A stretch of 64,000 nt of DNA from Roseiconus nitratireducens (GTDB lineage: Bacteria; Planctomycetota; Planctomycetia; Pirellulales; Pirellulaceae): contig NZ_VWOX01000001.1 of assembly GCF_008629675.1 (NCBI RefSeq), forward strand, positions 62,001 through 126,000. The letters run 5' to 3'. Below, piece after piece: positions 44,260 to 53,470 of this stretch (positions within the stretch are counted from its first letter, which is position 1; the number at the start of each line of letters is the position of its first letter). Both the position numbers and the translations under genes were made by a program. A model generated the notes under the pieces. The model ran no database searches, was not told the origin of the DNA, and was given only the letters and a program-made list of their open reading frames with translations.

Positions 44260-45150
44260 TCATTGGTTCAGGCGATCGAGTAACGCCTGGACTTTCAATT
44301 GGGTCATCGTCGGCGTTGACACGACCAGCCAATGTCGATCGCGAATGTTGATCGGACGGATGGTCGATTCGCCACCCAGGAATTCCCAGCAATCGGGGTC
44401 CAGCGTCTCCTGGATGGTTTGGATGAGCCGGTCGTACTCGGACAGGGCACCTGGATCACCGATTCCTTGATAGCGATTCGCACGATAGCCATGCCCGTCA
44501 GGACGCACGGGATCCGTTGAGGGATCGATCAGGGGCGAGACCTCATACATTCGCACCGTGTTCATCTCGGCGGCGTGTTCGCTTGTGGTGATCACGACAC
44601 GCCCGTGCAACAGGACGATTTCCAAGTCGCTGCTATCCAATCGAAGGGCCAAGTCACCTAGCAAGGTCAGCCGCGGCGCGGCGGACGGCGGCGCCGATGT
44701 GCGATCCCACCATCGGTCTTCTGATGCGTCGCCGGATGCAGAAGAGACGGCGGGGCTTTCCATCAGAACACGGTCCAACAGTTTGGTCTCCGTGGATAGC
44801 CCAAGTTCTTCCAGGGCCACCTTGTCGATCACCACCGGCAAATGTTCGCTCAGCTGCTCCGCGATCCGCTGAACCGAAATACCGTTCTCCGATTCCAACG
44901 GCGACGGCGCGCGCAGGATCTCCAACAAGTGCCGTTCCTGTTCAACTGTCATCAGCGGATCGCACGGACGAGAAACGATGGGTTCACCGCTCTTCGATGC
45001 CTTCGCATCATGTCGATTCACCAGACGCAACGCGGTCCAATCACGATCCGTGGTCTGGTCCTGAGCATTCAGGCGAGGCGGGCATGTCGAGACGGCAAAC
45101 GCACCTAGAACAAAGAACACGGCGACCCGTGAAAGTAACGGCAAAGTCAT
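44260..45150 (-). CDS. Secreted STN-like hypothetical protein
   Basis: 296 residues from ATG 45150 (signal peptide LLSRVAVFFVLGAFAVS). The frame is open upstream to 45237 without protein-like features. The pattern VQRIAEQLSEHLPVVIDKVALEELGLS followed by LTLLGDLALRLDSSDLEIVL, GRVVITTSEHAAEMNTVRMYEV and a final CWEFLGGESTIRPI...LVVSTPTMTQLKVQALLDRL is seen in many planctomycete proteins and resembles the secretin N-terminal STN fold plus a later repeat. No secretin channel domain is present. Envelope location is inferred. Confidence 0.75.
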   Translation of the reverse strand: MTLPLLSRVAVFFVLGAFAVSTCPPRLNAQDQTTDRDWTALRLVNRHDAKASKSGEPIVSRPCDPLMTVEQERHLLEILRAPSPLESENGISVQRIAEQLSEHLPVVIDKVALEELGLSTETKLLDRVLMESPAVSSASGDASEDRWWDRTSAPPSAAPRLTLLGDLALRLDSSDLEIVLLHGRVVITTSEHAAEMNTVRMYEVSPLIDPSTDPVRPDGHGYRANRYQGIGDPGALSEYDRLIQTIQETLDPDCWEFLGGESTIRPINIRDRHWLVVSTPTMTQLKVQALLDRLNQ

Positions 45151-45379
45151 AGAAAGCTTCCTTCGTATGCGACGTGAGCGGCTCGCCCGATCGACCGAAA
45201 GAACTCGTTGGTGAAGCAATTGGCATACCGACTGCATCCTTGCGATTTCGACGGCGGATTCACTATGCCGGGCGGGATGGTGTATCGAGATGAAGCATCA
45301 TCGGCGTAGCGATTTGCAACAAACACTCCGCAAAGGGTTCCCGCAGATCGATGGCCAGACATAATTCGGGAGATGAGAA

Positions 45380-47239
45380 ATGCGACAAGTCATTGGGTGG
45401 TGTTGTTTGCTGGTGGGCTGCCTTGAATTGAATGCAGCGGAGGATTCTTCGAAGCCGAACTCTGACGTTGTGCAAGTTGCCAGTCGCGTTTCATCGGTCA
45501 CGGTCTTTCGTCGCGAAGCCAACGTGATTCGCACGGCGGACATTGTGGCTTCCGATCAGCGTCAACTGGTTCGGGTGACCGGACTGCCAGAAACCTTGCG
45601 TGATCAATCGGTCCGTTGTGAATCTGATTCCGGTCTGGTGGTTCGGTCTTTGAGACTGATCCCGCACCGAAGTCCGACAGTGAATGCCGAACAGAAAGAA
45701 CAGGACAACACACTGCGGAAGCTTCACGATGCCGTTGCATCGGCAAAGCAGGAGGTCCTGGTGATCGAGCAGGACTTGGAAACGATCGACGCGCTGGTGC
45801 AGTTTTCTGCGGTGAAGGCCAGCGCAGAGCTGAATTCGGCAAAGCTTGATACCGCGGGGATCACCGAAATCGCCGATTTCGTGATGCAGCGTCGTCGTGC
45901 GCTGGCAAAAGAACTTCTCGATGCGAAATTGAAAGTCGATGCTCAGCAGACGCAACTTGAATCGAAGCTCGCCGAGTATTCTGAATCTTCGGACGCTGCC
46001 AAGCGGCCAACCTACGACGTCATCTTGGATGTGAATGCACCGCAAGGGGGGCAGTTGCGATTGAGCTATTGGGTAGATGCGGTGGGTTGGGAGCCAAGCT
46101 ACACCATTCACGCGACTTCAAATCCGCAAGGCGACGATCACTTTGTCATCGAACTCGAGGGGAAAATCACCCAAAACACTGGCGAAGATTGGAATTCCGT
46201 TGATCTGGTGCTGTGTACCGGTGTTCCAGATTTGAAGGCCGACGGGCCCGTGTTGGCACCGCTAAGAGTTTCCGTGAATGCATCGGAGGCCGAGTCGTCG
46301 GATCCGTTTCAGCGTTCGGGCCGCGGAGAGACCGGTCATCACGGCGCACTGTCCGGGGCGATGGTGACGACATGGGACGATCCCATGGACTGGCAAGAGA
46401 CGCTTAGGCTGAACAGCGAAGCGGCTCGCCAACAGCTTGCCGAATTCAATCAGTCCAAGACAAGCCAGCGGGACCTGGCGAGCGACGCGACGCAGACGAT
46501 CTCCGACGAGACCTACGAGGTTGGCACTTCAATCGATGTCGCGAGCCAATCCGGTGGCCAGTCGATCACGATTCTTCGATCAACCGTCAGCAGTTCGATC
46601 TATCGCGTCGTCGTCCCGCTGCTCAGCAGTTTTGCGTACCGCGAAGTCGAGGTCGAAAATCTGACGGGCCAAAACCTTGTCAGCGGGGAAGCGGCGGTAT
46701 TCTTGGACGGCCAATTCGTCGGTCGGACGACGTTGCCCCCCACGGCCGCCGGTGGTGAATTGCTGATCGGATTGGGGGCCGATCGTCAGGTCCGCACGCG
46801 ACGTGAGTTGCTCGATCGCACGGTGTCGATCAAAGGCGGCAATCGCTTGGCGACGCTGGATTATCGGTTGGTCGTTTCAAACTTTCACGATCAACCGGTC
46901 GCGGTTCGATTGTTGGATCGGTTGCCGGTCAGCAACAGTTCGGGCGTGATCAATGTGATTGTGGATCCCGCATCGCTGGGCAATCTGTCGACAGATGGTA
47001 AATACCTGCGTCTGAGGAGGCCCACCGGGATCTTGCGCTGGGATCTCGAAATACCTCCGCGGCGATTCGGAAGTGAGGCCTACGATCACGATTACCAATA
47101 CACCATCGAAATGGATCGCACGCAGTCGATCATCAGCACGAATTTGCAACAGCAACTGAAGGAAGACTTGAGATTTCAGCGGGCCAGCGGAGGTGGCATG
47201 GGGGGCGGAATGGGTGGCTTCATGGGATCCGGACAGTGA
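45380..47239 (+). CDS. MuiA-family protein (DUF4140/DUF4139)
   Basis: 619 residues with a short signal peptide (about 1-20); GGAG about 8 nt before the ATG. The N-terminal DUF4140 region (SVTVFRREANVIRTADI...) is followed by a coiled-coil (about 115-215), then DUF4139 (LRLSYWVDAVGWEPSYTIHA; EGKITQNTGEDWNSVDLVLCTG; YRVVVPLLSSFAYREVEVENLTGQNL). The C-terminus is a Gly/Met-rich tail (GGGMGGGMGGFMGSGQ). The family name comes from the Azotobacter-type mucoidy inhibitor A; the biochemical function is unknown. Confidence 0.9.
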   Translation: MRQVIGWCCLLVGCLELNAAEDSSKPNSDVVQVASRVSSVTVFRREANVIRTADIVASDQRQLVRVTGLPETLRDQSVRCESDSGLVVRSLRLIPHRSPTVNAEQKEQDNTLRKLHDAVASAKQEVLVIEQDLETIDALVQFSAVKASAELNSAKLDTAGITEIADFVMQRRRALAKELLDAKLKVDAQQTQLESKLAEYSESSDAAKRPTYDVILDVNAPQGGQLRLSYWVDAVGWEPSYTIHATSNPQGDDHFVIELEGKITQNTGEDWNSVDLVLCTGVPDLKADGPVLAPLRVSVNASEAESSDPFQRSGRGETGHHGALSGAMVTTWDDPMDWQETLRLNSEAARQQLAEFNQSKTSQRDLASDATQTISDETYEVGTSIDVASQSGGQSITILRSTVSSSIYRVVVPLLSSFAYREVEVENLTGQNLVSGEAAVFLDGQFVGRTTLPPTAAGGELLIGLGADRQVRTRRELLDRTVSIKGGNRLATLDYRLVVSNFHDQPVAVRLLDRLPVSNSSGVINVIVDPASLGNLSTDGKYLRLRRPTGILRWDLEIPPRRFGSEAYDHDYQYTIEMDRTQSIISTNLQQQLKEDLRFQRASGGGMGGGMGGFMGSGQ

Positions 47240-47385
47240 TTCGTTTGGCCATCGGAACACGCCTGCTTGTGTGAGCCTCACGATCCCAATGCTCTTCTTG
47301 GCGAGTGGCGTTGCGCTAGCTGTCGGTCGGCCACCCCACGGTTCATCAACGCCTCTGCGATAACGCGTCTCCGCACAACGCTCGG

Positions 47386-47928
47386 CTAGGGAGTCTCCGA
47401 ATCATCGCCTGTTCCATCCAAAGACTTGAATCGTTCGTCGATAATCGGCGTATCGCGGGGCAAGGGAATCCGATTCAGATCCACAACCTCACCGTCCACG
47501 ACCAAATCGATGTAATTGGTGAACAGCCAACGCGATCGAGGATTCTTGTCGTTCTTGCGTGGAGCTTCGGGGGTCTTGGGGTCGTCCCACTGACCTTCGG
47601 GTGGACAGTGAATGACAACACCGGCGGTGTTCTCACCAAGAAAGAAATTTGGTTCTCGGACCAAAAAGATCGGAGCACCACGGCTTTTCACCTTGATCAG
47701 ATTCGGCCACGCTGCTTCAAAGGCATCGCGGTCGGAAAAGCGGATGGCGTAGTGCCGAAATGACAACTGTGGACCGATGAATGTGCGAGCCTGTTTCCGC
47801 AGCGGCTCAAGTTCCGTAGGCCAGCTATCAGGCCATGTGCCCGTCTCCGAAACCGAATAAAGTGCAAACGAGGTTGAACCCACGGCAAGCAATGCCAGTG
47901 CAACCATTGCGGCAGCCGTTTTTTTCAT
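47386..47928 (-). CDS. Secreted hypothetical protein
   Basis: 180 residues with signal peptide (about 1-22, AAMVALALLAVGSTSFA). The mature part has a compact mixed fold (FIGPQLSFRHYAIRFSDRDAFEAAW, APIFLVREPNFFLG, WLFTNYIDLVVDGEVVDLNRIPL) with no family I know. First member of the minus-strand block of small genes that fills the rest of the window. It converges with the MuiA gene. Confidence 0.75.
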   Translation of the reverse strand: MKKTAAAMVALALLAVGSTSFALYSVSETGTWPDSWPTELEPLRKQARTFIGPQLSFRHYAIRFSDRDAFEAAWPNLIKVKSRGAPIFLVREPNFFLGENTAGVVIHCPPEGQWDDPKTPEAPRKNDKNPRSRWLFTNYIDLVVDGEVVDLNRIPLPRDTPIIDERFKSLDGTGDDSETP

Positions 47929-48067
47929 GGTGGAGAACCCGATTCGAATGGGACGTCACCCCGACATTCTAGAAAACAACGAACGTGATGAACCTTTATT
48001 TGGTGATTTCCGAAGGCCGCGATCTCGCGAGGGTTTGCAACTTTTCGGTTGTGGCGAGGGCGGCACC

Positions 48068-48610
48068 TCATCTGGCGAGTATTTCAACGACCCTCTTCTT
48101 GATGGTCGAAAAATCGCTCTTCGGGTCGACAATCCCATAGTTACTGTGCCCACCGCCGGTCATCGCTCCGATCGCGGCGGTCACCACCTTTCCATTGGAA
48201 TACCCCAATTCAAAATCCAGGATTCGAACGAGTTCTGGTTCGTCGCCCAGGGTCCAAACTCGGAAACTGTAGGGCCGCACAATTCCGTCGCGGATTTCAG
48301 CACGCTCTTCGGGGCCCATGTTGAAATGAACGTCAATCCGATAACGATCGGTCTTGAACGTCCCAAGCTTCATCCACGCCAGATCCTGGTCCGCCTCTTT
48401 GAACTTGGTCAACGCCACCGCGGCATGATCAATCGATTCTTGCTCCTTCCCGTCAGCGAATAGCAGCTGGCACTTTCGATAGTGCAACACGGGGTCGTCG
48501 GGAGACGTTTTCAACGCCTCCTCAATCTTTTTCAACTCGGCGCCCTGTTCCTCGGCGAAAAGTGTCGCCGCCATCAGGAACGCTAAAAACAACATGGTGA
48601 TGTGTCTCAT
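48068..48610 (-). CDS. Secreted protein with short TPR-like segment
   Basis: 180 residues with signal peptide (MRHITMLFLAFLMAATLFA). Residues 22-72 (KKIEEALKTSPDDPVLHYRKCQLLF is split over the first helices) look like one and a half tetratricopeptide repeats; the rest is a beta-rich domain (KTDRYRIDVHFNMGPEER, VRILDFELGYSNGKVVTAAI). Function unknown. Separated by 139 nt from the next minus-strand gene. Confidence 0.75.
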   Translation of the reverse strand: MRHITMLFLAFLMAATLFAEEQGAELKKIEEALKTSPDDPVLHYRKCQLLFADGKEQESIDHAAVALTKFKEADQDLAWMKLGTFKTDRYRIDVHFNMGPEERAEIRDGIVRPYSFRVWTLGDEPELVRILDFELGYSNGKVVTAAIGAMTGGGHSNYGIVDPKSDFSTIKKRVVEILAR

Positions 48611-48842
48611 TCGCTCATTTTCCTTTTAGATCCGCGGGGAGGCCGATGTCTAAGAATCAATCAAAAAACCGGAGGGCAATCCCGAAGGTTGGTTGTGCGA
48701 CATTATGATTTCACGGTGTATTGGCAGTATAAGCCAGGACAGATCTGGTGGCCGTTGCCAGATTGTTTTACTAGGGAAGCGGGATTCTCGGGGAACCGAT
48801 TTCTTGCTGCGTCCCAGCGAGTTCCACGTTCCGGAAAAGTGC

Positions 48843-49727
48843 ATGCTGCGAAACATCGTCGGAACTGCTGGAGCATGGGTCATTTACTCGCTGATCTGGG
48901 TCTTCGGCCGGCGGTGCGCTCCCGAGGAGATCCCGTGGCTGGTTGGACCACTGGGCGGCAACTCCATCGGTGATCGTCCCTACGAGGAGACAGCAGTGGC
49001 CGAAGGTTTGGAACTGGTGCGTGAGGCCACCGAAGGAGGATTGATCCCGCGGTTCGATGTGTTGCGGAGCAAAACGTTTGCGTCCGAACGCGTGAACGAG
49101 AAAATTCGCGACTTTTACGAGAACACGCACCGCTACGCATTGGATACTTGGGCAACCACCTATTTCCCGGCAAGACTTGCCCTGTGGCTCCTGGTTGCGA
49201 CGATCAGCCGGCGCGTCGATCAATTGAACTTCCCGCTCGATGGTCTCGACACCGCCTATGGGATAACCAGCGAGATCATCCTGTTGCGAAAACCGGACGG
49301 GGAGATTCGCTACACGGGGTGGTTTCGCAAACTGGCTCGCGGCGGTCAAGTGATTTACACGGGGTTCTACATGACGCAGGACGTGCCTGGGGTGGAGGGG
49401 GCCTGCGTGAAAGTGGTGTTTCCGATGCCCAACGGAAACGCCACCGTCATTCTGCGACCCCAACATGACGATGGTGACGGTTTTCGGCTCGTATCCGCGG
49501 GCCACAGCTTTGGAGACACGGGCTTCTACCGCATGCAGCGATCGGGCCATCGGTTACGCGTTTGGCGGGTGCAGACGCTCCACGAACGATTCGATTTGTT
49601 CGTCGATCACGAGCAGACCGTTCGTTGCGAGCATGCGATCCGATTCCTCGGATTCCCCGTGCTCACGCTGCACTACCGAATCAGGGAGAAAGACTCCTCA
49701 ACGTCGCCGGCATCGGTTACGCGGTAA
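48843..49727 (+). CDS. Hypothetical protein, the only plus-strand gene of the 47-64 kb block
   Basis: 294 residues from ATG 48843; the frame is open to 48693 but the part before has no protein-like composition. N-terminal hydrophobic stretch (GTAGAWVIYSLIWVFG), then a mainly soluble protein with KIRDFYENTHRYALDTWATTY, QLNFPLDGLDTAYGITSEIILL and VKVVFPMPNGNATVILRP. The last parts look like a beta-barrel-type fold. I do not recognise the family. Confidence 0.7.
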   Translation: MLRNIVGTAGAWVIYSLIWVFGRRCAPEEIPWLVGPLGGNSIGDRPYEETAVAEGLELVREATEGGLIPRFDVLRSKTFASERVNEKIRDFYENTHRYALDTWATTYFPARLALWLLVATISRRVDQLNFPLDGLDTAYGITSEIILLRKPDGEIRYTGWFRKLARGGQVIYTGFYMTQDVPGVEGACVKVVFPMPNGNATVILRPQHDDGDGFRLVSAGHSFGDTGFYRMQRSGHRLRVWRVQTLHERFDLFVDHEQTVRCEHAIRFLGFPVLTLHYRIREKDSSTSPASVTR

Positions 49728-49780
49728 GCCGGAACAATTCGACGCTACCGGATCGGTTGTCTGAATGGCTGACCAGCGGT

Positions 49781-50131
49781 TCAAAGAAGATAGATCACCG
49801 CGGCGATCATCGAGACGACCCCGGCCGCCTGAATGGCGACGGGTGGCGTGTTGCGGTACTGCTGCGTGGTCCATCCGTAATTCCCTGTCCAGTCAGAAAC
49901 CTCGTCCGGAGCGACGGTCGCGACCAAGCCATAGACCGCCAAGACCGCCGGGGGAATCGCGTGCTCGATCGGTCGGATCGGCCAGAGACGCCACGCGCAG
50001 AATCCGAACGCGATCAATGCGAGGCATTGGATCCAGTAGTGTGTCAACAGATCAATCGCTGTCAAACGGAGTTTTTCAAGCACGGGAATTGCCAGAGCAC
50101 GCGGAAGCACCGTCCAGCCTGGATGGCTCAT
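49781..50131 (-). CDS. Small hypothetical membrane protein
   Basis: 116 residues from ATG 50131. Three or four hydrophobic segments (YWIQCLALIAFGFCAW, AIPPAVLAVYGLVATVA, AGVVSMIAAVIYLL) make up most of the protein. No family recognised. Separated from the next gene by 61 nt on the same strand. Confidence 0.65.
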   Translation of the reverse strand: MSHPGWTVLPRALAIPVLEKLRLTAIDLLTHYWIQCLALIAFGFCAWRLWPIRPIEHAIPPAVLAVYGLVATVAPDEVSDWTGNYGWTTQQYRNTPPVAIQAAGVVSMIAAVIYLL

Positions 50132-50192
50132 TCGCTTCGGCAACGGGGCGCGACAAATCCTCCAAAGTTGATGGAACGTCGCCGCTCCGGAT

Positions 50193-50501
50193 TCACTCCG
50201 TCAAATCATTCAGCGACCGATTCCGTCGACGGTTGACGGCAAGTGCGATGGGGCTCACTAGGAATGCCCCGGCGACCGCACCTCCGACCCCCAGCAACGC
50301 GCCGCCCACGACGCCCTCGATCGACGAGAAAAAGACCAACAGGCAGCCAGCGATGCACCCCGCATACGCTCCAGCCATTAAGACAAGTCGGCCCGGTTGC
50401 GGGGGCCGTCCACCGTTGGACGAAATGCCGGAAGGTGCCGCCGGCTCATGGCTGGGAGCGTTTGGAGGTTTGTACGGGTTGGTTTGATATCTGTCGTTCA
50501 C
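50193..50501 (-). CDS. Small NPY-motif membrane protein
   Basis: 102 residues from a GTG. N-terminal NPYKPP at residues 8-13, a Pro/Ser-rich linker, then two glycine-rich membrane helices (LVLMAGAYAGCIAGCLLVFF and GVVGGALLGVGGAVAGAFLV) and a basic end. Same N-terminal motif as 20476-21663 and 58185-58649. Function unknown. Confidence 0.75.
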   Translation of the reverse strand: MNDRYQTNPYKPPNAPSHEPAAPSGISSNGGRPPQPGRLVLMAGAYAGCIAGCLLVFFSSIEGVVGGALLGVGGAVAGAFLVSPIALAVNRRRNRSLNDLTE

Positions 50502-50590
50502 GGACGACTCTTGCGCTCATATTCTTCGCGCCGTACGACGCAACTGCTGTTGTGCGGCCAAAAACCTCGCCCGCGCGATTTCGGGCCGCT

Positions 50591-51055
50591 CTATTTGACA
50601 CGCTTCCATGTTTCATTGTAGACGCCATCGGAATCCAGCTGCTTCATCGTGTCACCCTCGATCTCAATGGTCAGGGTTTTGCTTCCACCGATCATGCTTT
50701 TTGTGCTTTCGCCCGCAAACTCTCTCGTTGTCTTTACCTTGTTCCCCTCCACCTGATAGCGGCCACCATGCTGAAACACCAGGATTCCGGTGTTCGGGCC
50801 CGGCTGGACAATGCACCAGTGAGTTCCAGTAAAGAGTTTGAGTCTGGTTCCGATACCCGACGGCGATCCGGGGTTCAAAGCTTCCTGCAGTTTCCAGGTG
50901 CCGATCAGTTGTGCCGCGAGCTCTTTGTGGTCGCCTTCTTTTCCGTCGGTTTGGTTGTCAGCCGCGCCGGCTCGGATGGCGAAGTTCAACGGAATTCCAG
51001 CAGCCAGAATGCCGGAGAGCAAAAGGATCGCTGCGTTTCGCTTTGTCAGGTTCAT
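50591..51055 (-). CDS. Secreted lipocalin-like small protein
   Basis: 154 residues with a signal peptide (about 1-31). The mature part opens with AAQLIGTWKLQEAL, the GxW strand typical of lipocalin-like bacterial domains, and closes with GVYNETWKRVK after several short beta strands (HGGRYQVEGNKVKT, TLTIEIEGDTMKQL). A small beta-barrel that measures or binds a ligand is plausible; no ligand is known. Planctomycetes have many such TIGR03067-like proteins. Confidence 0.65.
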   Translation of the reverse strand: MNLTKRNAAILLLSGILAAGIPLNFAIRAGAADNQTDGKEGDHKELAAQLIGTWKLQEALNPGSPSGIGTRLKLFTGTHWCIVQPGPNTGILVFQHGGRYQVEGNKVKTTREFAGESTKSMIGGSKTLTIEIEGDTMKQLDSDGVYNETWKRVK

Positions 51056-51156
51056 CAGATCGGGCTCCGATAGCTAGTTGAGAAGGTTGGAGAAACATAG
51101 AAAGGGCCACGAACCACCGCAGTCACAGGAGCACGACGAAAAATTGAAGCCACCAG

Positions 51157-51609
51157 CTAGTAGTTGCCGCACGCATTTTCAATCGCTTCATCGAAGCTGT
51201 TGCTGTATTGGGCAAACTCGCGAAATGTTTGAAGGAACTTGACCACTGCAATGTGTCCCGGCCAGACATGGGAAACATTCAGCAGTCCCTCGTCGGCGTC
51301 GTGATTCAGCTCGGCATATCCACCGTTGATCGCCCAGTCGTCCGGTTCCGCGGTGCGGTAAATGGCGTCAACCAGTGTTTCGAGCTCCGCGTCTGTCGTG
51401 GCGATGTCTGAAACATCGTAGTCTCGTGAATAAATCTTTGAGTCGCTGATATCGGTGGGGACGATTGGGCCTTGTTGGCGTCCCACGTCGAAGCCCCTTC
51501 GATAACCAGCAAATGTTCCCGCCGCAATCAAAACGGCCACCAGCAGCATTTTGATGCTGAATCTTGAAAACGCGTGTCGCGTTCTGATGGATGTTTGTTC
51601 GGAAGCCAT
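51157..51609 (-). CDS. Membrane-anchored hypothetical protein with FSIKxLL N-terminus
   Basis: 150 residues from ATG 51609; the frame is open to 51711 but without protein-like features. The N-terminus RFSIKMLLVAVLIAAGTFAGYRRG is described here by its position (residues 15-38): a motif F-S-I-K-x-L-L leads into one membrane helix. The soluble part is acidic. Similar N-termini occur in 55078-55614 and 62709-63134. Function unknown. Confidence 0.7.
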   Translation of the reverse strand: MASEQTSIRTRHAFSRFSIKMLLVAVLIAAGTFAGYRRGFDVGRQQGPIVPTDISDSKIYSRDYDVSDIATTDAELETLVDAIYRTAEPDDWAINGGYAELNHDADEGLLNVSHVWPGHIAVVKFLQTFREFAQYSNSFDEAIENACGNY

Positions 51610-51782
51610 GGTTGCGGGGTGTCCGGTAGAGACGAGATCCAGACCTTCGTGAATAGCCGATCGCAAAGCCTCGTCGCAGTCGATCGCATCGAATCGCTGG
51701 CAACATATCACATCGCCGGCTTGCCGTCTCGAAGGTCGATGTCCTCGTCTTCAGTATCCAACTCATTATGCAACGTCAAGCA

Positions 51783-52172
51783 TCAGGGACCCCGCCGTAC
51801 CGGATACGGACGCGGAGTTGAATCTTGCGATGGATGGGTCTTTAGACCGTCATTGAGTGTCTCATGGATTCGATTGGTATGCTCAAACTCGCCAGCCTTC
51901 ATCCCTCTCTCGATCGAATCATTTGGCATCCGACGCCGTGATTGCCTATTGATCAATCGAACGGAATCGTCCCGATCGGGAGATGAGAGTGAGCGAAACG
52001 GGCTGTCGTGATGTCCATCGCTGCTTGGTCGCTCGCCGATCGCAATCTTTGGGGCATCTTTCCCTGTCGTTGCTTGAGGAGATACCTTCACTTCCGTTGG
52101 TGCTGTCCATCGTCCGAGTAAGAACATGGAGGTCAAACTCGCAGCAAGCAACAGCCATTTCAGTTGACGCAT
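51783..52172 (-). CDS. Small secreted or single-pass hypothetical protein
   Basis: 129 residues. Hydrophobic N-terminal segment (MRQLKWLLLAASLTSMFLLG) that is a signal or anchor, followed by a hydrophilic, low-complexity, probably disordered region rich in Ser, Arg and Pro. No family recognised. Coding is likely from the N-terminal signal but the composition of the remainder is weak evidence. Confidence 0.5.
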   Translation of the reverse strand: MRQLKWLLLAASLTSMFLLGRWTAPTEVKVSPQATTGKDAPKIAIGERPSSDGHHDSPFRSLSSPDRDDSVRLINRQSRRRMPNDSIERGMKAGEFEHTNRIHETLNDGLKTHPSQDSTPRPYPVRRGP

Positions 52173-52356
52173 CGTTGGGGCTCAAAGCGTAGGAAAGGAG
52201 GGTGAAAGGAACCGATATGAGCTCAAGTCGCAAAGCGACGAAAGCCCCCTGCCGTCGGCGCAAGCTGACGGATCCGCCGCGGTCTCAACCGTGACGCGAA
52301 GAACGAGAATTTCACTTCCTTCTGACACAGACAAGCGAGGCACTTTTGCATGAGAA

Positions 52357-53352
52357 TCAGTCACCCGCACCGCCGGTCAGTTCAGAAAGAAGCTCTTCGT
52401 ACGAGAATCCAGCCGCAGATTCTTCCGGAGTGATGATTCGCCGGCGGCCGTTGGGCCCATAAAGGGCGCGGACACCGTCGTCCCTGAGGAAAACCATCGT
52501 TCCCTCTTTGAAGTCGATGTCAAAATCTGAATCAGCGATTTCCGGATTCAGTTCATATCTTTCGGTTCGGCCTGAAATCGAGAAACTCCCGTTTTCGAAA
52601 CTCCCTTTCCAGGAGTGAGGAATCCATCCGATCGTTGTGTCTTTCTCGTACTCGATTTTGAGAGTCATCGTCGCGCGGCCGTTGGCTAATTCCACATATT
52701 TTTCAACCACATAATCGCGCTCGGGGTCCAGCCAGTATTCACCGACGACCTCGCCTGGACCAGCCAAGGTCCTGACAATCAGGTGTTCGCGGTCATCTTC
52801 ATTTGCGTTTCCTTCTCGCAAACGGAGCCCCTCGGTAGTGATCCCCGGCACCGGCTCTCCAAATGGTCGAAGATGGATCAACCATGGCCTGATCTGAATG
52901 TTGTGTATGTGGTCGTTGTGCTTGTCGGTCCAGACAATACCACGGGGCCAGTCACCACCCAAAGACTCTGATGTGAAGCTGTAGTTCTTGTGGCCATCAA
53001 AAGAGGAGATCGTTTTTCCGCTCACAGTTTTGCTGCCTGTTGAGTCGCGACCAATGCGTTCAAGCCGCGATTTGCCACCTTGCCCAAGCGTCCATACAAC
53101 TCTTCCCACCGAAGCGGTCTTGGAGCGATCCCTGGAGGAAGTCTCAACCCAAGCGACACGAATCGTCCTGACGGCGTCACTACGTTTCTTCCAAACTTTG
53201 GCGATTTGCGAAATTGTGTCGCGGTCGTCTTGGCAGGTCGCCACCCGTTCCGACATCAAAATCGTGACCAGGGCGAAAAGGATGCATACTTGCAGCGGCG
53301 TTCTCGGTACTTGAGTGTCGCGTTTGATGGTTATGGCGAATCGAGGAGTCAT
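52357..53352 (-). CDS. Secreted hypothetical protein, LolA-like by eye
   Basis: 331 residues from ATG 53352; ATG 53478 is in frame and would overlap the DUF1559 stop by 8 nt, but the extra residues look non-coding. Signal-like segment LQVCILFALVTILMSERVATC. The mature part is a long beta-rich domain (IRVAWVETSSRD, HLIVRTLAGPGEVVGEYWLDPERDYVVEKYVEL, MTLKIEYEKDTTIGWIPHSW) whose strand pattern resembles LolA/LolB-type half-barrels often seen in Planctomycetes. Divergence is large, so the assignment is tentative. Downstream of a DUF1559 gene. Confidence 0.65.
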   Translation of the reverse strand: MTPRFAITIKRDTQVPRTPLQVCILFALVTILMSERVATCQDDRDTISQIAKVWKKRSDAVRTIRVAWVETSSRDRSKTASVGRVVWTLGQGGKSRLERIGRDSTGSKTVSGKTISSFDGHKNYSFTSESLGGDWPRGIVWTDKHNDHIHNIQIRPWLIHLRPFGEPVPGITTEGLRLREGNANEDDREHLIVRTLAGPGEVVGEYWLDPERDYVVEKYVELANGRATMTLKIEYEKDTTIGWIPHSWKGSFENGSFSISGRTERYELNPEIADSDFDIDFKEGTMVFLRDDGVRALYGPNGRRRIITPEESAAGFSYEELLSELTGGAGD

Positions 53353-53470
53353 TGAGCGAATTGCAGAGTGGCGGAAACCGCGGGATCGCAGCTGTGTGAT
53401 GATCGAGCAGACGCACAATCGAGACTTCAGTACCGCGGTGCAACTCGTCGTTCTGGGCTCGCGTCGCGGG

